Below are positions 1 through 7,968 of a stretch of DNA of 64,000 bases, piece by piece. The stretch is taken from the NCBI RefSeq assembly GCF_021432385.1, contig NZ_JAEACT010000004.1:62001-126000 (forward strand). Reading direction: 5' to 3'. Each line of letters begins with the position of its first letter. Position 1 is the first letter of the stretch. The notes under the pieces were generated by a model. That model had not been told where the DNA came from, did no database searches, and saw only the letters and a program-made list of their open reading frames with translations. The position numbers were made by a program, and so were the translations under genes. This DNA is from Clostridium hydrogenum (GTDB lineage: Bacteria > Bacillota > Clostridia > Clostridiales > Clostridiaceae).

Positions 1-148
1 TACTTGAAGTAAGCTGCAAATCTCCTATGGTAACCGTTAAAGGTGCAGCACTTACAATTTTTCCAAGCTCCACACTCGGGGAATTGTTAACTGCTCCTTG
101 ATTTCTTATGGTGCTAACTAAAAAACTATACGGATTTCCTATATTCAC
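1..148 (-). CDS. xkdR: PBSX XkdR-like (DUF2577) phage tail protein, partial
   Basis: About 49 codons from a GTG start at 148 run off the left edge of the window. The visible start reads MNIGNPYSFLVSTIRNQGAV, and the short hydrophilic N-terminus with a following beta-rich stretch resembles the DUF2577 family, which follows XkdQ in PBSX and related contractile tails. A GGGGAG ribosome binding site lies just upstream, and the gene begins 4 bp after the xkdQ stop. Assignment rests mostly on gene order (xkdP-xkdQ-xkdR); the rest of the protein is not visible. It is probably a baseplate component. Confidence 0.6.
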   Translation of the reverse strand, partial: MNIGNPYSFLVSTIRNQGAVNNSPSVELGKIVSAAPLTVTIGDLQLTSS

Positions 149-152
149 TTTA

Positions 153-1136
153 TCACTCCCCTTCAGAATCCATTATATTTGTACTGTGAAGCGTTAACTG
201 CATGGTGTGCTTGCCACTTGCAACATAAAAGGTATGTGTATCTGCATCTATATACCATACTGAATCCTTCAAGACATCAACATAAGAAATTTTTGTTTTT
301 ACTCCAAAACCTGTTATGCACTTCATATTTCCAAGTGCCTCTACAACAGTTTCAGAATCACCACCGTGAAGCATTAAATTTGCTTCCGCATTTGGATCTT
401 TGCCCTCTTCAACTGTATAGGTATCTTGAAATACTCCAAAGGTCGTTATCCAACTAGAATTTTCCTTAGTGCCTACATAATTGTTCTTATCATCGTATAT
501 TTTCACTCTATTAACCATAGCTTCTATGTTGTCACTATAAGCTGCATTTCTCATATCTGTCTCGGGGCTTAATTCAAATTCATCAATGACTTGCCCTTTT
601 TCTATTACTTCAAATTTAGTTCCATTTATTCTAGGAAAATATTGTTTTTGACCTCCTGAGTTATCACTTGCTTTTTTATATGCCTTCATTATTGTGTTAT
701 AAAAACTTTCCTCTTGAACTAATAAATTAACTTGGACTCCTGTTTTTTCAAGATTTCCTGCTGCTACTCCAGCATCCGTGCATATTTTTCTTGCTACATC
801 CTCTGGGCACATATTTTGAAAATTATAGGTTCCCTTCGATTGTAAAAAATATATTAAATAATCATATGCTGTAAAACTAAGTTCCTCTGAAGAATTTAAT
901 TCTCTATCAAAAACTATACCTCTAAAAAATTCCCCAATCTCATCATCTACAAGCCATATTAAAGTCCCTGGACCTATTTGAACATGAGGTTGATTTTTAT
1001 CAAATATAGAATAAGCCAGAGTACATTCTATTTTCCTTGCACACTGGCTCAAATCACCGCTCCATTCAATTGTTTTTAAATATCCTGTAATGTCTGTAAC
1101 AAGCCACCTATCGTACAAGCTGTATGCATGTATCAT
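153..1136 (-). CDS. xkdQ: XkdQ-like baseplate hub protein (gpD-like late control family)
   Basis: This 327-residue protein resembles XkdQ/YqbQ of PBSX-like elements, the counterpart of the phage P2 gpD / T4 gp27 hub. In contractile tails this protein forms the ring joining tube, spike and baseplate. The sequence is beta-rich with no signal peptide or membrane segment, and it has the family's usual length. Its ATG overlaps the xkdP stop codon (ATGA), so the two are translationally coupled. It lies in the block xkdO-P-Q-R transcribed leftward. I see no truncation. Confidence 0.82.
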   Translation of the reverse strand: MIHAYSLYDRWLVTDITGYLKTIEWSGDLSQCARKIECTLAYSIFDKNQPHVQIGPGTLIWLVDDEIGEFFRGIVFDRELNSSEELSFTAYDYLIYFLQSKGTYNFQNMCPEDVARKICTDAGVAAGNLEKTGVQVNLLVQEESFYNTIMKAYKKASDNSGGQKQYFPRINGTKFEVIEKGQVIDEFELSPETDMRNAAYSDNIEAMVNRVKIYDDKNNYVGTKENSSWITTFGVFQDTYTVEEGKDPNAEANLMLHGGDSETVVEALGNMKCITGFGVKTKISYVDVLKDSVWYIDADTHTFYVASGKHTMQLTLHSTNIMDSEGE

Positions 1137-1783
1137 AAATTAAGCACCTGCCCAACATAAATTTTATCCATATTTTTTATATTGTTTTTATCTGCTATTG
1201 CCTTATAATTCATGATGCTGCCAGTAAATTTCTTGGCTATACTAAAAAGTGTATCTCCATATCTTACTGTATAGGTTTTTGGAACTAGCTTTGTAACTGG
1301 TCTTGTAGTATTAATTATTTTATCTGCATCGTTAATTGAGACCTTATCATAACTATACCCAAAGGTACCAACTACTTTTTCTGCTGTATTTATTCTTCTA
1401 TATTCCTTTAAATCAAGCTGAAAATCGACATCACCTGTTCCATCCTTTTCACCGTATTCAAATCTTTCAATACTACATTCCATATTTATACCTGTTTCTG
1501 AAATTATTAATCTTATTGGAATGCCACTGTCCTGCCAATTTGAAATTAAATTCACACAAGCATAAGGCTCAGGGAAATCAGTATATTGGCAAAAATAATA
1601 TGCCTCACTTGGAAAAAAACTGTTTATAGATATTGTTTGCAATTTTCTTTTTCCAATAAAGCTTATTTCCCCAAAGCCTTCCACATCAAAGGTATCTGTG
1701 CTTATTTCCCTTGGAATTGAAAAATCAGCTGGAGGAACAGGAAGCCATAAACTTTCTTCATTTTGTTTTAATAAAAACTCCAT
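1133..1783 (-). CDS. xkdP: XkdP-like tail protein with C-terminal LysM domain
   Basis: The protein has 216 residues. A LysM domain occupies about residues 170-216, beginning TYTVRYGDTLFSIAKKF and ending YVGQVLNL. XkdP/YqbP proteins carry this arrangement and are tail-assembly or baseplate-associated proteins; the LysM fold binds N-acetylglucosamine polymers, which suits contact with the cell wall or assembly near the spike. A GAGGTAGG ribosome binding site precedes the ATG at 1783. The gene follows the tape measure gene by 11 bp and overlaps xkdQ. Confidence 0.85.
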   Translation of the reverse strand: MEFLLKQNEESLWLPVPPADFSIPREISTDTFDVEGFGEISFIGKRKLQTISINSFFPSEAYYFCQYTDFPEPYACVNLISNWQDSGIPIRLIISETGINMECSIERFEYGEKDGTGDVDFQLDLKEYRRINTAEKVVGTFGYSYDKVSINDADKIINTTRPVTKLVPKTYTVRYGDTLFSIAKKFTGSIMNYKAIADKNNIKNMDKIYVGQVLNL

Positions 1784-1794
1784 AACCTACCTCC

Positions 1795-3915
1795 TCACAT
1801 ATTATACGCAGCTTCATGCAATTTTCTAGCCAAGGCATTTGCTATTCTATCTATATCTGCTTGTTCACGAACAATTATTGTTTCTGCTAATTTTGCTATT
1901 GATATTCCACCAAAGCCAGCTCCATTTGCCATGCTTCTATTTTGCTGTGCTGTTAATACTCTTTCACCTTCATGCAATTCTGCTACATAGCCATTATAAG
2001 GAACATATGACAAGCCTGTTGCATGACTTCCATCAGTTTTTCCTCCAAAGAAGCCCTTAAAAAAGTTTACAGTTGCCTTTATAGGGTGTGCTAAGAAATC
2101 TGTGAGTTCCTTCCAAATCTTTTTAATTTCATCAACCACTGCTTTTGTTTTATCTCTAATGCCGCCCCAATTATGTTTCCAGGCTTCATATAAAAGTACG
2201 CAAGCTGCCACTATAGCAGTTATTGCCAAAACAATTGGATTAGCTTGAAATAAAGCAAAAACCCCTCTAGCTGCACTTTGAATTATAGATGACGAAGATG
2301 TAACTATCTTAAGCAGCTTATTTTGTAATACTGATCCTATAGAAGTCATAGAAGCTTTAACCTTATCACTGAAATCTTTAAAGGTTTTAGACCTTTTTGC
2401 AATATCATCAATCAATTTCTTCAGCTCGCTAAATCCCTTCTTTACTTCAGGACCTATTTTAAATCCAGCCTTTGCTAATGAAGGTAGTGTCATTTTTTTT
2501 GACATAAGCTTTGAAATTTCTTTTAAAGCTTTTTCAAATGGATTTGTAACTTTTCCAAGTCTTTTAAAAGCTTGTTCAATTTTTTTAGGATTCTTTTCAA
2601 TATCTTTGAGTAAATTAATTACTTTTTTAACTCCACCAGAATTTAATGAATCTATTTGTTTCTTTAAGTTGCTAAAGGCCTTAGTTTTTTCTAATTTCTT
2701 TAAAATAGGCTCTACTACTTTTATATTCTTTTTGAGTTCTGCGAAATCTTGTCCTAATTTTGCACCATCAAGGTTATTTAAAGCAGGTATGTTTAAACCA
2801 ATAGATTTTGTACCCTTCTTTAAACTATCTACTATACTTTTAACCTTATTAGCATCCTCATCTGAAGCCTTCATTGATTTACTGTTTTTTACAACCTGTA
2901 ATATTGTGCTTAAAGCTTCCTTAGGTGCACCTTTCATTTTTGATGATTTGCTAATTTGTGAAACTGCATCCTGCCATCCTTTATCGCCTACTTTTAAATT
3001 ATCTATTCCCTTTAAGGCTTCACCTACATTACCTTTCTTTAAAGAATTGACAATTCCTACAGCATCATTGATGGACTTATCCTTGTCTGCAAGTATCTTA
3101 CTAATTGGATCTAATATTTTCTGATAATTAGCTTTATCACCTGCTATTTTGGAAATATTGCTTATAATCTTTTTTAGGCCACTAGAACTTCCTCCAGCAC
3201 CTTTAACAGCATCTAAAGCTTTTACTTGTTCTTGACTGCCTTGTACTTTTTTCATACCTGCTGAAGTTTTTTTGTTTGAAACTATCTTGCTAATTGGGTC
3301 TAATATCTTCTTATACTTTGCTTTGTCGCCTACTAATTTAGAAATACTTTTTACAATTTTATCTACACTAAGTGAATTATCTTCATCAGCATTTGATTTT
3401 TCTACTTCCTTGGGACTATTTTCCATTGCTTTAGAGTTTCTTGAAACCTTTGAACTTCTGTTTCCCTCTTCTGTATTTTCTAAATTACTTTTTAATTTTT
3501 TCTTCTTTTCTAATTCATTTATTTTTGAAATATTAGCTTTTACCGAATCTATACTTTTCTTAGTATTATCAACAGCATCTAAAACTATCTTATTAGGCTT
3601 TTTTGAGAATTCATTTACTTGCTTTACAGTCTCTACTAGTTTAGGTTTTGCTAAATCTTGAGCTTCTATTTTTATTGCTTTACTACTAGCTACCTGTTCT
3701 AGATTATTTCTGATTTCATTAGTTCCATCAATAACCTCTCTACTATCCGCTCTTATTTTTACTACAAAACTCATTTTTTGCTGATTTTCAATGGTTCTTA
3801 TGGTTTCATTTAAAACATTTTTAAACTCATTTGTTTGATCAATAATGAGTTTTATATTTTCCATATAATCATCAGCATTAAGGGTCATATTTACCTGTAA
3901 ATCATCATCCTGCAT
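1795..3915 (-). CDS. xkdO: Phage tail tape measure protein (XkdO-like), compact
   Basis: The 706-residue protein is Lys/Ser-rich and largely helical, as expected for a tape measure that sets tail length. A hydrophobic segment lies around residues 545-590 (ANPIVLAITAIVAACVLLY). The C-terminal region contains the common tape-measure signature ELHEGERVLTAQQN. No lysozyme or peptidase domain is evident, and it is short compared with PBSX XkdO, which would predict a shorter tail. Residues about 186-216 and 248-280 are near-duplicates around GDKAxYxKILDPISKI, so length may have changed by internal repeat gain. The start is supported by AAGGGAGGTGAGG just before the ATG. Confidence 0.82.
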   Translation of the reverse strand: MQDDDLQVNMTLNADDYMENIKLIIDQTNEFKNVLNETIRTIENQQKMSFVVKIRADSREVIDGTNEIRNNLEQVASSKAIKIEAQDLAKPKLVETVKQVNEFSKKPNKIVLDAVDNTKKSIDSVKANISKINELEKKKKLKSNLENTEEGNRSSKVSRNSKAMENSPKEVEKSNADEDNSLSVDKIVKSISKLVGDKAKYKKILDPISKIVSNKKTSAGMKKVQGSQEQVKALDAVKGAGGSSSGLKKIISNISKIAGDKANYQKILDPISKILADKDKSINDAVGIVNSLKKGNVGEALKGIDNLKVGDKGWQDAVSQISKSSKMKGAPKEALSTILQVVKNSKSMKASDEDANKVKSIVDSLKKGTKSIGLNIPALNNLDGAKLGQDFAELKKNIKVVEPILKKLEKTKAFSNLKKQIDSLNSGGVKKVINLLKDIEKNPKKIEQAFKRLGKVTNPFEKALKEISKLMSKKMTLPSLAKAGFKIGPEVKKGFSELKKLIDDIAKRSKTFKDFSDKVKASMTSIGSVLQNKLLKIVTSSSSIIQSAARGVFALFQANPIVLAITAIVAACVLLYEAWKHNWGGIRDKTKAVVDEIKKIWKELTDFLAHPIKATVNFFKGFFGGKTDGSHATGLSYVPYNGYVAELHEGERVLTAQQNRSMANGAGFGGISIAKLAETIIVREQADIDRIANALARKLHEAAYNM

Positions 3916-3952
3916 TACCTCACCTCCCTTCTAGCTTTAGACATATTAAATT

Positions 3953-4002
3953 GGCTATGTTTTAAATAAGTGCTGATTTTCACACTTATTTAAAACATAG
4001 CC
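3953..4002. repeat. Family E 50-bp palindrome, copy 1
   Basis: Arms of about 20 bp starting GGCTATGTTTTAAATAAGTG surround a short centre; the whole is nearly self-complementary. The same sequence recurs at 46966-47079 and 61586-61635. Here it lies inside the tail operon between the frameshift extension ORF and the tape measure gene. It is not followed by a U-run on the transcribed strand, so it does not look like an intrinsic terminator. It may act as an mRNA hairpin or be a mobile palindrome. Confidence 0.9.
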
Positions 4003-4003
4003 A

Positions 4004-4180
4004 TTAAATTAAGTCTACCTCCATAACAGGTATCTTTTTATTTTCAAGTTCACGCCATTTGTTATTTTTATCTAAAATTTCTTTTTCAACAAAGGATCTC
4101 AAAACGATTTTATCTCCCAATTTCATATTCCAATATTCCGATGGTTTACTTATCCTCTTGGTTTCAAAAAGATAATACAT
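4004..4180 (-). CDS. Frameshift extension of the tail assembly chaperone (small ORF)
   Basis: A 58-codon ORF reads from ATG at 4180 to TAA at 4004-4006. Its frame is open further upstream without a start codon until it meets the slippery heptamer in xkdN, so it is best read as the -1 frame extension of the chaperone, adding ten codons before this ATG. It is the counterpart of lambda gpT or of the small ORF that commonly sits between XkdN and the tape measure gene. Independent initiation at 4180 is possible but its ribosome binding site (GGTGA) is weak. The stop codon is 1 bp from palindrome E1. Confidence 0.65.
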   Translation of the reverse strand: MYYLFETKRISKPSEYWNMKLGDKIVLRSFVEKEILDKNNKWRELENKKIPVMEVDLI

Positions 4181-4203
4181 TAAATTAACTTCACCATCAG
4201 AAT

Positions 4204-4623
4204 TTATGAGTTTTTTACCTCTTCAACCGCCTTTTTATCAAAACCACACAAGCTGTTTATATGGTTGTATAAATTTGTTATTTCACCCGGCTTTCCAGAA
4301 AACATTTTTTCAACAAGTTCCACTGGACTATGCACCTTGAAATGTTCCAAAAGTTGTTTATCCTTTAAATTTGGCTCTTTTACACCCTCAATAACAGTTA
4401 ATACTTGAATTTTGTTTATATCAATATCGCTAAGTTCGTTGTCTACAAGACTGTAGGAGCTTTCTTGAATAGAGCTATACACACTCATAGAAAGTGCTTC
4501 TATTGTAAATATCACTTCTTCTCCTAAACTTTCACTTAAGCTTTGTATTTTAACCTTTTTAGTTGGCTTTTTTATTTTGCTTGTATCTGCCTTTAACAAT
4601 AAATCCATAACATTATTATTCAT
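4204..4623 (-). CDS. xkdN: XkdN-like tail assembly chaperone
   Basis: This is a small acidic/helical protein of 139 residues in the XkdN position, after the tube gene and before the tape measure. Such chaperones coat the tape measure protein during tail assembly. I chose the second ATG (4623): GGAGG lies 8 nt from it but only 2 nt from the first ATG (4629). The gene ends GTA AAA AAC TCA TAA, which places the heptamer A-AAA-AAC in frame two codons before the stop. A -1 shift there would give a fusion of about 206 residues. Confidence 0.8.
   Translation of the reverse strand: MNNNVMDLLLKADTSKIKKPTKKVKIQSLSESLGEEVIFTIEALSMSVYSSIQESSYSLVDNELSDIDINKIQVLTVIEGVKEPNLKDKQLLEHFKVHSPVELVEKMFSGKPGEITNLYNHINSLCGFDKKAVEEVKNS
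4210..4216 (-). promoter_or_regulatory. Programmed -1 ribosomal frameshift site (A AAA AAC)
   Basis: On the minus strand the heptamer AAAAAAC is positioned with zero-frame codons AAA and AAC, the X-XXY-YYZ pattern. The zero frame stops two codons later (TCA TAA), while the -1 frame continues through CTC ATA AAT to the stop at 4004. Tail chaperone genes of many dsDNA phages make a G/GT fusion by this mechanism. No strong downstream hairpin is obvious, so efficiency is unknown. Confidence 0.75.
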
Positions 4624-4675
4624 TTTCATTTCCTCCTAAAAATTAAGAGCCAGCAGCTAGCCGACTCTTCTTAAT

Positions 4676-5107
4676 TTACGCTTGTATTGTGTCATAAATT
4701 TCATAATCAGAAAAAGTAAAGGGAATGCTTTCTACTGCCATCTTTTTTGCTTCCCAATCTGTTAAAGTTAATTCATCAAAGGTAGCATCTTTTATTGCAA
4801 TTCTCTCTGTACCTTCACTGTCTGGATCATCAAGCTTAGATATTATTGTGCATACAACAGTATGTCCTTCTTTAATAGCCTCTCCAAGTTTTATAAGCAT
4901 TCTTGAATTAACCTTATTCATTTTAAGTGTTCCTTTACCTTCATAACCTGTAACCTTATATTTTTTGCCTCTTACCTTACACATCTTAACTTCTTCTTTA
5001 GTAAGTGTAACCTTAGCTTGGAGAGCTGTAACTTCACTTATATAATCTCCGTCAATCCAAACCTCTCCCTCTGTTCCTGATATTGTTTTTTGTGAATCAT
5101 ATGCCAT
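4676..5107 (-). CDS. xkdM: XkdM-like phage tail tube protein
   Basis: The 143-residue protein begins MAYDSQKTISGTEGEVWIDG and has the length and beta-rich composition of XkdM/YqbM tail tube proteins, which polymerise into the inner tube through which the spike is driven. The ATG at 5107 is chosen over an upstream TTG because AAGGAGG lies 9 nt before it. It follows the sheath gene directly, the standard sheath-tube order of contractile tails. No anomalies are seen. Confidence 0.88.
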   Translation of the reverse strand: MAYDSQKTISGTEGEVWIDGDYISEVTALQAKVTLTKEEVKMCKVRGKKYKVTGYEGKGTLKMNKVNSRMLIKLGEAIKEGHTVVCTIISKLDDPDSEGTERIAIKDATFDELTLTDWEAKKMAVESIPFTFSDYEIYDTIQA

Positions 5108-5121
5108 AATCAAAATCCTCC

Positions 5122-6192
5122 TTATATAGTAACGTTAATATTAAAATCTTCCATAGCATCTGTCCATTTTAAATTTGATGCTAAAAATACCTTGTCTTTT
5201 GTGTTAGCCTCTTTAATTTCTTGTTCCTTCATACTTGAAGTATCTGTGCCTATGGATTCTAAATAAACTTCTTGAGCATCTATATCGATTGTCACCTTGT
5301 TATATTCCGCCAAAGAATTATCAAGCAAACCTTCCACTGCAAGCTGATCATTGTAGCCTTGAATTGCTGCTATAAGCAATATTTTATTATCATAATTATT
5401 AGGATATTTTCCTAAGTAAAAATCACTTACGGTCATTTTCACATCGTTATGCCACATATCATTTTTATCTACTATTAAAATTTTCTTAAAATCTTCGCCT
5501 TTATTGTCATCAGTAGTTACAAGTGAATTTACTGCTCTGCCTATTTTGCATTTTTCTCCATCATTAATTAATATTAATTTTCCTGCTGCCACTGCATTAT
5601 CGCCATCTGTTTTTGATAAATGTGGCACATCTTCAACCTCTTTTAATACTGAATAAGTTGCAGATATATTAAGTGGTGTACCAGCTAATATTCCAGCTAT
5701 TCTTGAACAATACTGTGCTGCTGTATAAGTTTTACCATTAGCAGATATATTATCTGTGTCAAAATCTATTACACCTTCATAATCTGCTGTAGTATGTGGA
5801 AGTACTGCTTTTATTTTTATATCCATAGAATCTCTAAGCTGCTTTACCCATGCAACTACATCATCTGTCTTATCTATACTTGGTATTGCCAAATAATCAA
5901 ATTTTGTTGTTTCTAAATAATTTAAAGCAGCTGAAAAATCTGCTGCATCGGCTGCAACAATATATACAATTACTTTTTCTGGAACATTTTCTCCTCCAAT
6001 AAGTGCTAACTCTATTTGTTCCTTGTTATCAGCTGTCAAACTAGCTGGTATATCATCTTCGCTTTTAACTATTATTGGATTAACGCTTGGCACTGCATCT
6101 TTTAAAACAAGTGCCACAATTCCTCTTTCCCCTCGTCTTATTGTTGTATTTGCTTTATCTTTAAAAGCTATATTAATATTAGGTAAATTCAT
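5122..6192 (-). CDS. xkdK: XkdK-like contractile tail sheath protein
   Basis: A 356-residue protein beginning MNLPNINIAFKDKANTTIRR with the internal pattern of compact clostridial/PBSX-type sheath proteins (about 350-470 residues in this group). The sheath surrounds the tube and contracts to drive it into the target. It starts at an ATG with AAAGGAG upstream and lies 3 bp after xkdJ. Its presence shows that the tail is of the contractile (myovirus or R-type) kind. The length is at the small end, as in other Clostridium sheaths of this type. Confidence 0.88.
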   Translation of the reverse strand: MNLPNINIAFKDKANTTIRRGERGIVALVLKDAVPSVNPIIVKSEDDIPASLTADNKEQIELALIGGENVPEKVIVYIVAADAADFSAALNYLETTKFDYLAIPSIDKTDDVVAWVKQLRDSMDIKIKAVLPHTTADYEGVIDFDTDNISANGKTYTAAQYCSRIAGILAGTPLNISATYSVLKEVEDVPHLSKTDGDNAVAAGKLILINDGEKCKIGRAVNSLVTTDDNKGEDFKKILIVDKNDMWHNDVKMTVSDFYLGKYPNNYDNKILLIAAIQGYNDQLAVEGLLDNSLAEYNKVTIDIDAQEVYLESIGTDTSSMKEQEIKEANTKDKVFLASNLKWTDAMEDFNINVTI

Positions 6193-6195
6193 TTT

Positions 6196-6630
6196 TTATA
6201 CTCCTTTCACAATAACCTCTGAAGCAGTCTCTCCAGTAGGCTCTTCCCTTATTAATTCAAAATAATTTATAAAAATATTAAAATGTAGTACAATTCCTGT
6301 ACCATCATATTCTGTTTGATACTGTGTGTATTCAAGCTTTAAGCTTCTTCCATTTACATCAATAGAATCTCTAAATAAATTTTCTAATCCATCTACTACA
6401 TCAAAAGCATCATCAGTAGAATTGTCTTTGGGAAAATATTGTACATCCATCATCATAAGTCTTGATTTGGAATTTTTATTTTCCCTTTCACCATTAATAG
6501 GAATTAACTGCATAAAAAAAGCAGGTGCTTTAAATCCCTGCTGTATACTTTCATCATATATTGGTATCCCATTATAGTTTTCAGTTATTATTGTTTTAAA
6601 AGCATTTCTTATGTCGTTGTATGCTACCAT
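6196..6630 (-). CDS. xkdJ: XkdJ-like tail terminator family protein (DUF6838)
   Basis: This 144-residue protein begins MVAYNDIRNAFKTIITENYN, with the pattern of a phage tail terminator family found between the HK97-gp10-like gene and the sheath gene. Tail terminator proteins cap the growing tube/sheath and fix its end. Its ATG overlaps the end of the upstream xkdI gene by 7 bp. No membrane segment or enzyme motif is visible. Confidence 0.72.
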   Translation of the reverse strand: MVAYNDIRNAFKTIITENYNGIPIYDESIQQGFKAPAFFMQLIPINGERENKNSKSRLMMMDVQYFPKDNSTDDAFDVVDGLENLFRDSIDVNGRSLKLEYTQYQTEYDGTGIVLHFNIFINYFELIREEPTGETASEVIVKGV

Positions 6631-7043
6631 CTAAACTCCCCTTCCCAAAAATTATTTAACCACTGCTTAATTTCTAAATCTAATTCTTCTTTAAATTCCT
6701 GCAGGCTTATTTTCATAAAGTGTGTTCCTGGTTTAAAAATTAGATTACCTGTTGTAGTGTCAATTGTCATATACCCATATTCTGCTTTCTTGGCATTTTC
6801 ACTCGCATTGTAAATTTGAATATGCAAGCCTTCCTCATCTTCCACTAGTGGTCCTATTACAAAGCTTTCTTTTATGCTTTCTGTACTTTTATCATAATTT
6901 CCAGCCGGTATTCTTTGGACAACTTTTTCTAAAAACTTATAAGCTAATGCAGCTGCTTCATTTTCAAATTCACCTTCAAAATCTTCATTAAATTTTTGAA
7001 GTTTGTTTAGATATTCCTCTATACCATTTATTTCTATCAACAC
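6624..7043 (-). CDS. xkdI: XkdI-like (HK97 gp10 family) tail completion/neck protein
   Basis: A protein of about 139 residues, with the acidic helical N-terminus and the central IPAGNYDKSTESI-type segment of HK97 gp10/XkdI proteins, which connect head and tail or complete the tail. The reading frame is open to a TTG at 7061, but AAGGAGGAG lies inside that extension, so translation must start at GTG 7043 or TTG 7040. It is the first gene of the tail block; upstream of it there are only repeats, where PBSX would have xkdG/H and other head genes. Confidence 0.75.
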   Translation of the reverse strand: MLIEINGIEEYLNKLQKFNEDFEGEFENEAAALAYKFLEKVVQRIPAGNYDKSTESIKESFVIGPLVEDEEGLHIQIYNASENAKKAEYGYMTIDTTTGNLIFKPGTHFMKISLQEFKEELDLEIKQWLNNFWEGEFRW

Positions 7044-7114
7044 TTGCTCCTCCTTTTTCAAAATTATTAGGTGCTCTTATGCAAATAATTTTTTCTCACC
7101 ACCTTTCAAGAAGC

Positions 7115-7401
7115 CAAAGTACAAAGTACAATGAAGGACGATTTTTCTCCGTTAACACTCCAAAAAATCTGAAAACTTATTTTTTTATTGCTGCGCAATG
7201 GCGCCATACATGGCGTTCAGCAAAGCTGACACCATTTAAGTTTAAGATTTACCTAAGCAACGTTTATTAATATACAAAGTTTTATTGCACTGCTATTGAA
7301 AGTAACTCTACTAAGGTTAAAGAACCTACATGGGCTTTACGCCCAAACCCCTAGCATGTGTATCCTTCACTGTACTCTGTACTCTGTCATCTGTACTCTG
7401 C
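7115..7401. repeat. Family A element, copy A1 (with embedded B module)
   Basis: The left arm contains repeated AAAGTACA words and the right arm CTGTACTCTGTACTCTG. The core reads GAAAACTTATTTTTTTATTG, then a GCGCCAT/ATGGCG hairpin and TAAGTTTAAGATTTACCT. A B module is inserted near the right arm. It occupies the place upstream of the tail genes where head genes would be expected. Confidence 0.85.
7258..7366 (+). repeat. Family B module, copy 1
   Basis: The module begins TTATTAATATACAAAG and ends ACATGGGCTTTACGCCCAAACCCCTAGCATGTGTATCC. Its hallmark is the GGGC-TTTAC-GCCC hairpin followed by AAACCCC. The same module is found at 18146-18244 (inverted), 37611-37702 and, shortened, at 7541-7591, 7726-7776, 37752-37810 and 49068-49100. 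Confidence 0.8.
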
Positions 7402-7454
7402 TTTTCAAATTGTAATTTAACATACTATACTTCGCATTTTTGTAATAATTATTG

Positions 7455-7492
7455 TTTCTGCACTACCCCAAAATTCCGTAGGCACACTAATA
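7455..7492. repeat. Family D short repeat, copy 1
   Basis: The sequence TTTCTGCACTACCCCAAAAT continues to TTCCGTAGGCACACTA. Read on the other strand it matches 16534-16585 (TAGTGTG, CCTACGGAATTTTGGG, TAGTGCAGAAA). Copy 2 contains an AAAATTCC/GGAATTTT hairpin that copy 1 lacks. Confidence 0.7.
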
Positions 7493-7610
7493 TTTTTCAT
7501 TAACTTATGTCTTTGAAATGGAGCACTAGAAAGTAACAATATAGGTTCAAGAATGTTAATAGGCTTACGCCCAAACCTCTGATATGTGTTCTCTCCTTAA
7601 ACTCATTTAT

Positions 7611-7895
7611 ATTGAGAAGTAAGAGCGTTTTGGAACAATTTAAATAACATCTTATAAATCTTAGAGGAATATCCAAACTTTTAGTAGTACGCAACATTAT
7701 TACATGTTTCAAAAAAATTAATAAGCTTAGGTTAATGAGCCTACATGGGCAAAGCCCAAACCCCTAGTATGTGTACTTAGAACTTTCAATTTGTTTGAAC
7801 GTCAGTGAGTTATTGAAAGTTCTTAGGATTTTAATAATATTCCTCTTAGATTTATTGATGTTATTTAATGTTCCAGAATGCTCTTACTTCTCAAT
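7611..7895. repeat. Family C long inverted repeat, copy 1, carrying nested B module
   Basis: The outer arms are ATTGAGAAGTAAGAGC on the left and its complement GCTCTTACTTCTCAAT on the right. Further pairing extends inward (ACATCTTATAAATC against GATTTATTGATGT). A second hairpin at about 7791-7845 has arms AGAACTTTCAAT and ATTGAAAGTTCT around a loop with GTTTGAACGTCAGTGAGTT. A B-like module at 7726-7776 is inserted between the arms. Small open frames here are repeat sequence, not genes. Confidence 0.8.
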
Positions 7896-7968
7896 GTTTT
7901 AATCTTATGCTATTAGTATACTATGGTTTACTAGTAAAATCATCCCAACTTCCTCCATAGTTTGTCCA

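Noticed and set aside
3953..4002. Intrinsic terminator inside the tail operon
   Set aside because: The palindrome lacks a following U-run on the transcribed strand and recurs elsewhere with different contexts; a strong terminator here would cut off the tape measure and baseplate genes.
7371..7401. Tandem CTGTACTCTG words as a CRISPR array
   Set aside because: Units are 9-10 bp, contiguous, without spacers, and form the arms of inverted-repeat elements; no cas genes are present.
7500..7712. Possible 70-residue gene on the minus strand
   Set aside because: It lies within families B and C repeat sequence, lacks a ribosome binding site and shows no protein-like composition.
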